Made by a program: the position numbers and the translations under genes | Assembly: GCA_964555675.1 (NCBI GenBank) | Contig: CAZKTU010000348.1 | Location: forward strand, 1 to 5,491 | Length of the DNA stretch: 5,491 nt | Source of the DNA: CAIWXH01 sp964555675 | GTDB taxonomy: Bacteria; Chloroflexota; Chloroflexia; Chloroflexales; Chloroflexaceae | Direction of reading: 5' to 3' | The notes under the pieces: model-generated | What the model was told of the DNA's origin: nothing | The model's database searches: none | The model's input: only the letters and a program-made list of their open reading frames with translations | Part shown: positions 1 to 5,436 of the stretch, one piece after another | Layout of the letters: each line of letters begins with the position of its first letter | Position numbering within the stretch: position 1 is the stretch's first letter

Positions 1-152
1 TGGCCGCCCTGCTGCGCATCCCGGTCTGCATGCACAATGTGCCCGCCGAGCAGCTCTTCCGCCCCAGCGCCTGGAGCGCCTTCGGCACCGCCGACCCCGA
101 GGGCGCCGACTACCGGGCCTGCGCCAGCTTCGGCCCGCTGTACGGCCGCTAG
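1..152 (+). CDS. 3' end of an unidentified protein (partial)
   Basis: The reading frame is open from the left edge (first full codon at position 3) to a TAG at 150-152, giving the last 49 residues; the tail ends in FGPLYGR. Codon use is GC-rich at third positions, like the neighbours, and the frame lies on the same strand as the aldolase gene that follows after 193 bases. The visible segment starts AALLRIPVCMHNVPAEQLF and continues with a Ser/Ala/Gly-rich stretch containing SAWSAFGTADPEGADY. I do not recognise a family, and no membrane segment or metal-binding motif is visible. Coding status rests on frame, codon bias and the clean stop followed by a hairpin. The gene could belong to the same sugar-catabolic unit as the aldolase, but nothing in the fragment shows this. 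Confidence 0.6.
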   Translation, partial: AALLRIPVCMHNVPAEQLFRPSAWSAFGTADPEGADYRACASFGPLYGR

Positions 153-166
153 CGGTCCGCTAGCGG
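146..166. repeat. Two adjacent copies of a 10-base palindrome
   Basis: CCGCTAGCGG, a perfect palindrome, occurs at 146-155 and again at 157-166, separated by a single T. The first copy spans the last codon and stop of the upstream partial gene. Because each copy is self-complementary, the two can pair with each other or each fold on itself. It could be a small local duplication or part of the 3' end structure with the hairpin just downstream. No function can be assigned. Confidence 0.6.
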
Positions 167-168
167 GA

Positions 169-199
169 GGTTTCGGGAGGGCCATGCCTTCCCGAAACC
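169..199 (+). terminator. Strong hairpin 16 bases after the stop codon; terminator-like without a T-tract
   Basis: The arms GGTTTCGGGA (169-178) and TCCCGAAACC (190-199) are perfect complements; one G-T and one G-C pair can extend the stem inward, leaving a 7-base loop around 181-187. The hairpin lies between the stop of the partial gene and the aldolase gene, where a 3' end structure would be expected. It is not followed by a run of T (the next bases are CCTTCCTCAGC), so it is not a canonical intrinsic terminator. It may instead protect the 3' end of the upstream mRNA, assist factor-dependent termination, or act as an inter-cistronic element if the two genes are co-transcribed. Confidence 0.5.
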
Positions 200-345
200 C
201 CTTCCTCAGCACACGCAGTGTGGTGAAACATCATCCCTGCCACGCCTGCGCGCCACGTCCGCGCGTATGGCGAAGGCAGCCGCCGGACCTGCGGGCCACG
301 CCCGCCCGCGGGACGGCCCATCGCCCAAGGGCGGGAGCAGCGACT

Positions 346-1161
346 ATGACCTACCATCCCTCGCTCGACGACCTGCTTGAAGAGCTCGGCGAGGTCGGCG
401 CGCACCTGACGGCCCTCGAGGCCGCCGAGGGCGCCGCCGGCAATATCTCGCTCTACCTCGGCTGGCCCCTCGACCCGCGCCCCTGGTTCCCCGACGAGGA
501 GCTGATCGAGCTGCCCCAGGCCGTGCCCGAGCTAGCCGGCGCCGCCTTCCTGGTCACCGGCTCGGGCCGGCGCCTGCGCGACATCAGGCGCGCGCCCCTG
601 CGCAACATGGGCTGCGTGATCGTCGAGGAAGGCGGGGCCACCGGCCGGCTCTTCACCGCGCCCGGCCGGCACTTCAGCCGCCTGACCAGCGAGTTCAACA
701 CCCACCTGGCCGTCCACCAGGACCAGATCACCCGCACCGGGGCCAGCTTCCTGGCCGTGGTCCACGCCCAGCCCCTCTACCTGACCTTCCTCAGCCACAT
801 CCCGGCCTACCAGGACGCAGAGGTACTCACCAGGCGCCTGCTGCGCTGGCAGCCCGAGGCGATCGTGCAGCTGCCCGAGGGCCTGGGCGTGGCGCCCTTC
901 CGCGTGCCCAGCTCGGCCGAGCTCATGGCCGCCACCACCGCCGAGCTGCGCCGCTGCCGCCTGGTGGTCTGGTCGAAGCACGGCGTCATGGCCCGCTCCG
1001 ACGACTCGCTCAGCCACGCCTGCGACTATATCGACTACATGGAGGCTGCCGCCCGCTACGAGCTGCTCAACCTGGCCCACGGCGAGCCCGCCCCCGGCCT
1101 GGCCGGCGACGAGATCCGCGCCATCGCCCTGGCCTACCACGTGCAGCAGAGTCTCTATTAG
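346..1161 (+). CDS. rhaD: Class II aldolase, rhamnulose-1-phosphate aldolase type
   Basis: The product has 271 residues, close to the 274 of E. coli RhaD, which cleaves L-rhamnulose-1-phosphate to dihydroxyacetone phosphate and L-lactaldehyde in the cytoplasm. Family landmarks fall in order: AGN at 31-33 and TGSG at 71-74 (phosphate-binding region), TSEF with the putative catalytic Glu at 116, VVHAQP with His140, and WSKHGV with His212. These align with E. coli Glu117, His141, His143 and His212, except that the position of His143 is Gln142 (CAG at 769-771), so one of the three expected zinc ligands is missing. His151 lies nearby and might compensate, which is inference. The ATG at 346 is chosen because GGAG at 334-337 lies 8 bases upstream and the length fits; the frame is open further upstream, but that stretch is low-complexity and lacks homology. 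Substrate specificity is less certain than fold: another class II aldolase substrate is possible. The stop overlaps that of the convergent hydrolase gene. Confidence 0.82.
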   Translation: MTYHPSLDDLLEELGEVGAHLTALEAAEGAAGNISLYLGWPLDPRPWFPDEELIELPQAVPELAGAAFLVTGSGRRLRDIRRAPLRNMGCVIVEEGGATGRLFTAPGRHFSRLTSEFNTHLAVHQDQITRTGASFLAVVHAQPLYLTFLSHIPAYQDAEVLTRRLLRWQPEAIVQLPEGLGVAPFRVPSSAELMAATTAELRRCRLVVWSKHGVMARSDDSLSHACDYIDYMEAAARYELLNLAHGEPAPGLAGDEIRAIALAYHVQQSLY

Positions 1162-2009
1162 GAAAAAAAGTCCAGCAGGTAGCGATTGACCTCGTCGGGC
1201 GCCTCCTGCTGGACCCAGTGGCTGACCCCCGGCAGGCGGCGGATGGTCAGGTCGGGCACATACTGCCGTGTGCCCTCGACCAGCTCGGGGCCGAGGTAGC
1301 GGTCGGCCTCGCCCCAGATCAGCAGCGTCGGCACCTCGCAGCGCATCGCCGTGCCCGCGAAGAGCCCGCGCGTGCCCTGGCGTCCGGCGGCCCGGTACCA
1401 GTTGATCGCCGCCGTCAGGGCGCCCGGCTTGCTGATCGCATCCTTGTAGGCCGCGATGTCGTCGTCGCTGAAGGTGCCCGCCGGCGTATCGGCCCGCAGC
1501 GCGCGCTCGACCGTGGCGTAGTCGTTGGCCCTGAAGGCCAGCTCGGGCAGCGTCGGCAGCAAGAAGAAGCCCATGTACCAGCTGCGGCGCATCTGGGCGG
1601 GGTTGTTGCGCAGGTGCTCGGCGAAGACGGCCGGGTGGGGGGTGTTGAGGATGGCCAGCCGCTCGACCCGGTGCGGCCGGGCGATCGCCGTCGCCCAGGC
1701 CACCGCGCCGCCCCAGTCGTGGCCCACCACCCTGGCCCGCTCGTAGCCGAGGGCCTCGATCAGGCCGACCACATCTGCCACCAGCACGTCGGTCTCGTAG
1801 CCCCAGTCCGGCTTATCGGTCTCGTTATAGCCCCGCTGGTCGGGGGCCACCACGGTGAAGTGCTCGGCCAGGGCCTCGATCTGCTTGCGCCACGAGTACC
1901 AGAACTCGGGGAAGCCGTGCAGCAGCACGACCAGCGGGCCCTGGCCCGCTGTGACATAATGCATCCTGATGCCGTTGACCTCGGCAAAAGCATGGCGTAG
2001 CTCGCTCAC
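1158..2009 (-). CDS. Alpha/beta-hydrolase, soluble epoxide hydrolase type
   Basis: From the preferred start the product has 283 residues and a complete alpha/beta-hydrolase catalytic set: HGFPEFWYSWR (31-41) with the oxyanion-side HGFP, the nucleophile elbow GHDWGG with Asp98, the acid Asp236 in IWGEADRYLG, and the base His264 in GVSHW. Tyr145 (SWYM) and Tyr205 (NWYR) in the lid region fit the two ring-opening tyrosines of epoxide hydrolases, which favours that activity (epoxide to diol) over haloalkane dehalogenase; fluoroacetate dehalogenases usually have Arg after the nucleophile, here Trp99. No signal peptide is visible, so it is probably cytoplasmic. The GTG at 2009 is preferred over the GTG at 2048 (13 residues longer) because GAGGAG stands 7 bases before it. 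The gene is last in the - strand group, 71 bases after azlD. A terminator-like structure lies inside its final codons. The natural substrate is unknown. Confidence 0.88.
   Translation of the reverse strand: MSELRHAFAEVNGIRMHYVTAGQGPLVVLLHGFPEFWYSWRKQIEALAEHFTVVAPDQRGYNETDKPDWGYETDVLVADVVGLIEALGYERARVVGHDWGGAVAWATAIARPHRVERLAILNTPHPAVFAEHLRNNPAQMRRSWYMGFFLLPTLPELAFRANDYATVERALRADTPAGTFSDDDIAAYKDAISKPGALTAAINWYRAAGRQGTRGLFAGTAMRCEVPTLLIWGEADRYLGPELVEGTRQYVPDLTIRRLPGVSHWVQQEAPDEVNRYLLDFFS
1163..1214 (-). terminator. Intrinsic-terminator-like structure embedded in the hydrolase 3' end
   Basis: On the - strand the arms GTCCAGCAGG (1214-1205) and CCTGCTGGAC (1179-1170) are perfect 10-base complements separated by a 25-base loop, and the second arm is followed immediately by seven T (1169-1163). 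This is the order expected of a factor-independent terminator, although the loop is long. The whole element is coding: the T-tract makes the two Phe codons TTT TTT and the first base of the Ser codon before the stop. The stop TAA (1160-1158) lies after the T-tract. On the + strand the A-tract precedes the hairpin and no T-tract follows, so it would not terminate the aldolase transcript. Confidence 0.6.
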
Positions 2010-2029
2010 GTTCGTACTCCTCACGTTCG
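2005..2029 (-). promoter_or_regulatory. Shine-Dalgarno and duplicated start region of the hydrolase gene
   Basis: GAGGAG (complement of 2017-2022) lies 7 bases before the GTG at 2009-2007 and decides the start. The same spacing and hexamer occur ahead of the molybdoenzyme gene. The ten bases CGAACGTGAG (- strand) occur twice, at 2014-2005 and 2029-2020, with a 15-base period, so a second in-frame GTG lies five codons upstream; that copy lacks an SD. Confidence 0.7.
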
Positions 2030-2080
2030 AAGTTGTCGCCGCGGCCACGCTCTATTTTCCCACAGTTGCGGCCCTGCGCG

Positions 2081-2398
2081 CTACCCGAGGCCGGCGAATC
2101 GCAGCAGCCAGTAGGCCGCCATGCCCACGGCGATCGTGATCACCACATTGCCGGTGCGCCAGGCGGCCAGGGCGCCCACCAGGCCGGCCAGCAGGGGCGC
2201 GCCGGCGATCAGCTGCGGGCTGGGGCCGGCGCTGACCAGCAGTGGGCGCATCGCCAGGGCCGTGAAGACGGCCACGGGCACCAGCCCCAGCCAGCGGCCG
2301 AGCCAGGCCGGCGGCTCGCCGCGCATCAGCAACAGCGGCAGCGCTCTGGTCGCCAGGGTCGCGACGGCCATGCCGATAATCGCTAGCCAGAGCATCAT
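2081..2398 (-). CDS. azlD: AzlD family subunit of a branched-chain amino acid exporter
   Basis: The product is 105 residues, normal for the small AzlD/YgaH subunit, and is almost wholly hydrophobic with about four membrane segments (roughly residues 3-24, 37-55, 62-80 and 84-102). Family features are TRALPLLL (17-24) in the first segment and LGLVPVAVFTALAMRP (37-52), which matches the conserved Leu-Pro-x-Ala-Val region. With AzlC it forms an inner-membrane exporter; B. subtilis AzlCD gives resistance to 4-azaleucine, and the E. coli homologue YgaZH exports valine and methionine. The first of two adjacent ATGs (2398) is chosen: GGAGG (complement of 2405-2409) lies 6 bases before it. It would lie 9 before the second ATG, so that start also remains possible. 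The start overlaps the azlC stop as ATGA, implying translational coupling. Confidence 0.9.
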   Translation of the reverse strand: MMLWLAIIGMAVATLATRALPLLLMRGEPPAWLGRWLGLVPVAVFTALAMRPLLVSAGPSPQLIAGAPLLAGLVGALAAWRTGNVVITIAVGMAAYWLLRFAGLG

Positions 2399-3153
2399 GG
2401 TGTGCCTCCGGGGGTGGGGTCGGCCGAGGTCGCCGCGGCGCCTTTGCTCCGCTGGGCCAGCCACGCGCCCAGGGCGCTCGCCCCGGCCCCCGCCAGCAGC
2501 ACATACCAGCTGCCGGGCAGCAGCAGGGCCCCGCCGATGGTGAGGACCAGGGCGATCGCCGCCGCGGGTCGGTTGGCCGGCTGGCGCAACAGCGGCACCA
2601 GCAGGCCGATGAAGGTCAGCGGGAAGACCAGGTCGAGCCCGATTGAGGCCGGGTCGGGGATGGCCCGCCCGAGCATGATCCCGATGATCGTGCTGAGCGG
2701 CCAGCAGGTGTAGAGGCTCAGGTTGCAGCCGATCTGGAAGGCGGCGCTGCCGCGCCCCTCGAGGAAGCGGGCCATGCCTACGGCGTACGACTCGTCGGTG
2801 AGCAGGGCGGCCAGCAGCAGGCGCCGCCAGGGGCCGACCCCGCGCAGGTGCGGCGCCAGCGAGGCGCTCATCAGCAGGTGGCGCGCGTTGATCACCAGGG
2901 TGGTGAGTGTGATCGCCAGGGGCCCCGCGCCCGCGGCGATCATGCCCACCGCCGTGAACTGCGCGGCCCCGGCGAAGACCAGCAGCGACATCGCCAGGGT
3001 CTGGGCCGGGCTCAGCCCGGCGGCCAGGGCGCTGACCGCGTAGATGATCCCGAAGGGCGCCGCGCCCAGCCAGAGGGGCAGCATCGCCAGGTAGCCGGCC
3101 CGCAGGTCGGCTCGCCAGCTCGGCGCCCCAGTCACAAGGGTTGTGTTTGCCAT
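2395..3153 (-). CDS. azlC: AzlC family large subunit of a branched-chain amino acid exporter
   Basis: The product has 252 residues and is an integral inner-membrane protein of the AzlC/YgaZ family. Diagnostic segments in order are LPLWLGAAPFGIIYAV (25-40), FAGAAQFTAVG (60-70), VINARHLLMSASL (87-99), LTDESYAV (118-125) and LVFPLTFIG (175-183). The C-terminal tail after about residue 233 is hydrophilic. It pairs with AzlD to export branched-chain or related amino acids, and the four-base ATGA overlap with azlD fits a fixed two-subunit ratio. The ATG at 3153 is the only reasonable start: no in-frame ATG lies just upstream and the N-terminus matches the family length. It has no Shine-Dalgarno, and the ATG lies in a strong hairpin. 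The gene begins 68 bases after the molybdoenzyme stop on the same strand. The exact exported substrate is not visible from sequence. Confidence 0.92.
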   Translation of the reverse strand: MANTTLVTGAPSWRADLRAGYLAMLPLWLGAAPFGIIYAVSALAAGLSPAQTLAMSLLVFAGAAQFTAVGMIAAGAGPLAITLTTLVINARHLLMSASLAPHLRGVGPWRRLLLAALLTDESYAVGMARFLEGRGSAAFQIGCNLSLYTCWPLSTIIGIMLGRAIPDPASIGLDLVFPLTFIGLLVPLLRQPANRPAAAIALVLTIGGALLLPGSWYVLLAGAGASALGAWLAQRSKGAAATSADPTPGGTP

Positions 3154-3184
3154 GGCGCGAATCGTACGCGATCCGTGCCATGGC
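3149..3184 (-). promoter_or_regulatory. 36-base dyad/hairpin enclosing the azlC start codon
   Basis: The segment is an imperfect palindrome with GCCATGGC at both ends (3149-3156 and 3177-3184). In the - strand RNA it folds into a stem of 15 pairs (14 Watson-Crick, one G-U) plus one A-C mismatch, closed by the tetraloop CGUA. The azlC AUG (3153-3151) lies in the 3' arm, so it would be paired. No SD is present. TACGAT (- strand, 3166-3161) ends 7 bases before the ATG and has the TANNNT pattern of promoters of leaderless genes. The element could therefore be a start-codon-sequestering RNA hairpin, a protein operator, or a leaderless promoter; the sequence alone does not separate these. Confidence 0.55.
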
Positions 3185-3221
3185 GTCGAGGGACAATTGG
3201 CGTAAACCGTCGGACGAAATG

Positions 3222-5303
3222 TTACGCCCGCCGCACCTGCACCACATTGCTGTGGAAGGTGCTCTGGCCCGCCAGGTCGGCCAGGGCGTCCGGCGTGGTC
3301 CAGTTGATGTTGCGGCCCCTGCGCGAGTGCTTGGCCCAGGGCCCCTTGGGCGCCACCGCGACCCCGGGCGGCACGTCGGCGGTCACCACCGCCCGCAGCT
3401 CGCACCAGCCTCGCCCGTTCTCCACCACCACCGTGTCGCCGTCGCCGATGCCGCGGGCCGCCGCGTCGGCGGGGTTCAGCTCGACGAACGGCTCGCCCGC
3501 CTTCGCCCGCAGGCTGGGCTGGTTGGCCATGCTCGACGAGACGAAGTGGTGCGACGCGCCCGAGATCAGCACCAGCCCGTCGCCCGCGCCCCCCGCGCGG
3601 GCCGCCGCGTACTCGGCCGGCTCCTCGTAGCCGGGCAGCGGGTCGAGGCCGCGGGCCGCCATCGCCGCGCTGTACAGCTCGACCTTGCCCGAGGGGGTCG
3701 GGAAGCGCAGGTCGCCGAAGGGCACGTCGGTCTCGGGGGTGAAGTGCAGCGGCACCGTCCCCTCGGCCTGTAGCCGCTCCAGGGTGATCCCGCTCAGGTA
3801 CTGGTTCTTCGCCCGCGAGGCGTCGAGCACGCCGCGGATCGCCTCCTCGGCGCTCTCGTGCAGCCACGGCTCGTCGTAGCCCATGGCGCCCGCCAGCAGC
3901 CGGCTCACCTCCCAGTTGCTCTTGCTCTCGCCCAGGGGCGCGATCGCGGCGTGGTTGTACTGCAGGCTCCTGTGGCCGTACGGGCGGTGCAGGTCGACCT
4001 GCTCGAGCTGCGTGGTCGCCGGCAGCACCAGGTCCGCGTAGTCGGCCGTGTCGGTCATGAACTGCTCGTGGACCACCGTGAACAGGTCGTCGCGCTTCAG
4101 CCCCTCGACGATCAGGCCCGCGTTGGGCGACGAGCCGACCGGGTTGGCGTTGTAGACGTACAGGGCCTTGATCGGCGGGTCGCTCGCCTCGCCGGTCAGG
4201 GCCGCGCCCAGGCGGTTCATGTTGATCGTGCGCGGCGTGGGCGGGCACTCGTCGGCGTGGCCCATGGCCGCCCCGTCCCACATCACGTAGCCGCTGGTCG
4301 CGTAGGCCAGGCCGCCCCCGCGCACCCCATACTGCCCGACCACCGCGGGCAGGCACAGCAGCGCCCTGAAGGTCTGGCCGCCATTCTGGTGGCGCTGCAC
4401 CCCGTCGGCCGTCTTGAGCAGGGCGGGCTTCGTCGTGGCGTAGCGCCGCGCCAGGTCGATGATCGTCTCGGCGGGCACCCCCGTGATCGCCGCGACCCGC
4501 TCGGGCGGGTACTCCAGCGCTCGCTCGCGCAGCTCGCGCCAGCCGTGGCCGTGGGCCTCGAGCCACGGCTCGTCGTGCAGCCCCTCGCTGAAGATCACCT
4601 GCATCAGCCCAAGGGCCAGGGCGCCGTCTGTGGCCGGGCGCGGCTGGATGTGCTCGTCGGCCGAGCGCGCCGTCACCGTGCGTCGCGGGTCGATCACGAC
4701 GACACGGGTCCCGGCCTTCTGGGCCTCGCGCAGGAAGGGCATGAAGTGGGGCCCGGTGCTGGCCGGGTTGTGGCCCCAGATCAGCACCAGCTTGCTGTGG
4801 CGCACCTCGGCGTACTCGGGGCTGTGGCGCGCGCCCAGCGTGGCCGCCACCGCCGCGTGCGAGCCCGCGCAGCAGATCGCCCGCTCGAGGCCGCTGGCCC
4901 CCATGCGCCCCCACAGCCGCGCGTCGACGACCCCGGCCTGCAGCAGCCCGAGCGTCCCACTGTACGAGTATGGTAAGATTGCCCCCGCCCCGTGCTCGGC
5001 GATAATCGTCTTCCAGCGCGCGCTGATCTCTGCGAGCGCCTCGTCCCAGCTCACCCGCTCCCAGCGGCCCGCGCCCTTGGGGCCGACCCTGCGCTGCGGG
5101 TAGAGCAGCCGGTCCGGGCTGTAGACCCGCTCGAGGTAGGGGCGCACCTTGGCGCAGAGCCAGCCCTGGGTCACCGGGTGCTCGTTGTCGGCATAAAAGT
5201 TCACGGCGCGCCCGTCGCGCACCTCGGTGATCGTCGCACAAGTGTCAGGGCAGTCGTGGGGGCAGGCCCCCCGCACCAGGGTCGCCTCGCTCGCTGTGCT
5301 CAT
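3222..5303 (-). CDS. Molybdopterin oxidoreductase, formate dehydrogenase-like (DMSO reductase superfamily)
   Basis: The 693-residue product is a cytoplasmic molybdenum or tungsten bis-pterin oxidoreductase of unknown substrate; no twin-arginine signal is visible. The N-terminal [4Fe-4S] site is CPHDCPDTC plus a later Cys: Cys14, Cys18, Cys22 and Cys50, the last in GWLCAKV. Cofactor-binding motifs follow: ICCAG with Cys144/Cys145 near the usual metal-ligand region, WGHNP (176-180), VIDPRRTV (203-210) and RPATDGALALG (222-232). Further on come GVQRHQNGGQTFRALL and YNANPVGSSPN. The C-terminal dinucleotide-binding domain contains SGASHHFVSSSMANQPSL and FVELNPADAAARGI. The style resembles the large group of CPHDCPDTC proteins (for example B. 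subtilis YyaE), often loosely annotated as formate dehydrogenase or nitrate reductase. Which residue ligates the metal is uncertain. No partner iron-sulfur, flavin or membrane subunit is in the window. The start is supported by GAGGAG (complement of 5311-5316), 7 bases upstream. It is the first gene of the - strand group. Confidence 0.92.
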   Translation of the reverse strand: MSTASEATLVRGACPHDCPDTCATITEVRDGRAVNFYADNEHPVTQGWLCAKVRPYLERVYSPDRLLYPQRRVGPKGAGRWERVSWDEALAEISARWKTIIAEHGAGAILPYSYSGTLGLLQAGVVDARLWGRMGASGLERAICCAGSHAAVAATLGARHSPEYAEVRHSKLVLIWGHNPASTGPHFMPFLREAQKAGTRVVVIDPRRTVTARSADEHIQPRPATDGALALGLMQVIFSEGLHDEPWLEAHGHGWRELRERALEYPPERVAAITGVPAETIIDLARRYATTKPALLKTADGVQRHQNGGQTFRALLCLPAVVGQYGVRGGGLAYATSGYVMWDGAAMGHADECPPTPRTINMNRLGAALTGEASDPPIKALYVYNANPVGSSPNAGLIVEGLKRDDLFTVVHEQFMTDTADYADLVLPATTQLEQVDLHRPYGHRSLQYNHAAIAPLGESKSNWEVSRLLAGAMGYDEPWLHESAEEAIRGVLDASRAKNQYLSGITLERLQAEGTVPLHFTPETDVPFGDLRFPTPSGKVELYSAAMAARGLDPLPGYEEPAEYAAARAGGAGDGLVLISGASHHFVSSSMANQPSLRAKAGEPFVELNPADAAARGIGDGDTVVVENGRGWCELRAVVTADVPPGVAVAPKGPWAKHSRRGRNINWTTPDALADLAGQSTFHSNVVQVRRA

Positions 5304-5332
5304 CGCTGCTCTCCTCTCACCGGCTCTTGGTT

Positions 5333-5350
5333 GGGGCTATTATACGCCCC
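5333..5350 (-). promoter_or_regulatory. Probable -10 element of the molybdoenzyme gene, inside a dyad
   Basis: A perfect TATAAT lies on the - strand at 5344-5339, 35 bases before the start codon, predicting a leader of about 30 bases that contains the GAGGAG ribosome site. The hexamer is flanked symmetrically by GGGGC and GCCCC (arms 5350-5346 and 5337-5333), an 18-base dyad. No recognisable -35 hexamer lies 16-18 bases upstream (that region is GC-rich), so the promoter may need an activator. The dyad could be a repressor or activator site; its binder is unknown. Confidence 0.55.
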
Positions 5351-5384
5351 CGGCTGTCTCGGCGGGCCATCATTCGTTTGTCCC

Positions 5385-5413
5385 TTGCACGGCGCGACAT
5401 TCGAGGCCATACT
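5385..5413 (+). promoter_or_regulatory. Candidate divergent promoter reading rightward
   Basis: TTGCAC (5385-5390) and CATACT (5408-5413) resemble sigma-70 -35 and -10 hexamers with the optimal 17-base spacer. They are followed by GGGAGG (5421-5426) and an ATG at 5433 after a 6-base gap, so transcription from here would have a very short leader. The downstream sequence in the window is repeat, so it is not clear that a gene follows. Confidence 0.35.
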
Positions 5414-5436
5414 AGAACACGGGAGGTACATTATGA

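Noticed and set aside
37..345. An N-terminal extension of about 100 residues of the aldolase from the ATG at 37
   Set aside because: It would overlap the upstream gene's frame, is Pro/Ala/Arg-rich without family similarity, and crosses the hairpin. The start at 346 has an SD and gives the normal family length.
200..345. A promoter or operator ahead of the aldolase
   Set aside because: A small CACAC-GCA-GTGTG inverted repeat (210-222) is present, but no convincing -10/-35 pair was found, and short arms like these are common by chance.
532..1140. A - strand open frame of 202 codons opposite the aldolase
   Set aside because: Antisense shadow with Gly/Ala/Val-rich low complexity and no recognisable domain.
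1218..2000. A + strand open frame of 260 codons opposite the hydrolase
   Set aside because: Antisense shadow; the hydrolase has all catalytic residues in the opposite frame.
2010..2080. A separate promoter for the hydrolase between azlD and its start
   Set aside because: There is a short A/T stretch (GGGAAAATAGAG on the - strand) but no hexamer pair with acceptable spacing; co-transcription with azlCD is simpler.
2399..3247. A long - strand frame extending azlD upstream, beginning at another ATG at 3181
   Set aside because: It is the shadow of azlC in another frame; azlD has its own SD and the ATGA overlap at 2398.
3858..4976. A + strand open frame of 372 codons opposite the molybdoenzyme
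   Set aside because: Composition is Arg/Val/Gly/His-rich as expected for the antisense of a GC-rich gene, with no SD or motif. The opposite frame is strongly conserved in family motifs.
3154..5241. A continuous - strand frame joining azlC to about 700 upstream codons, as if a giant fusion protein
   Set aside because: The upstream part is the shifted frame of the molybdoenzyme gene (Arg/Gly/Ala-rich, no motifs). GC-rich DNA has few stops, so the frame stays open by chance.
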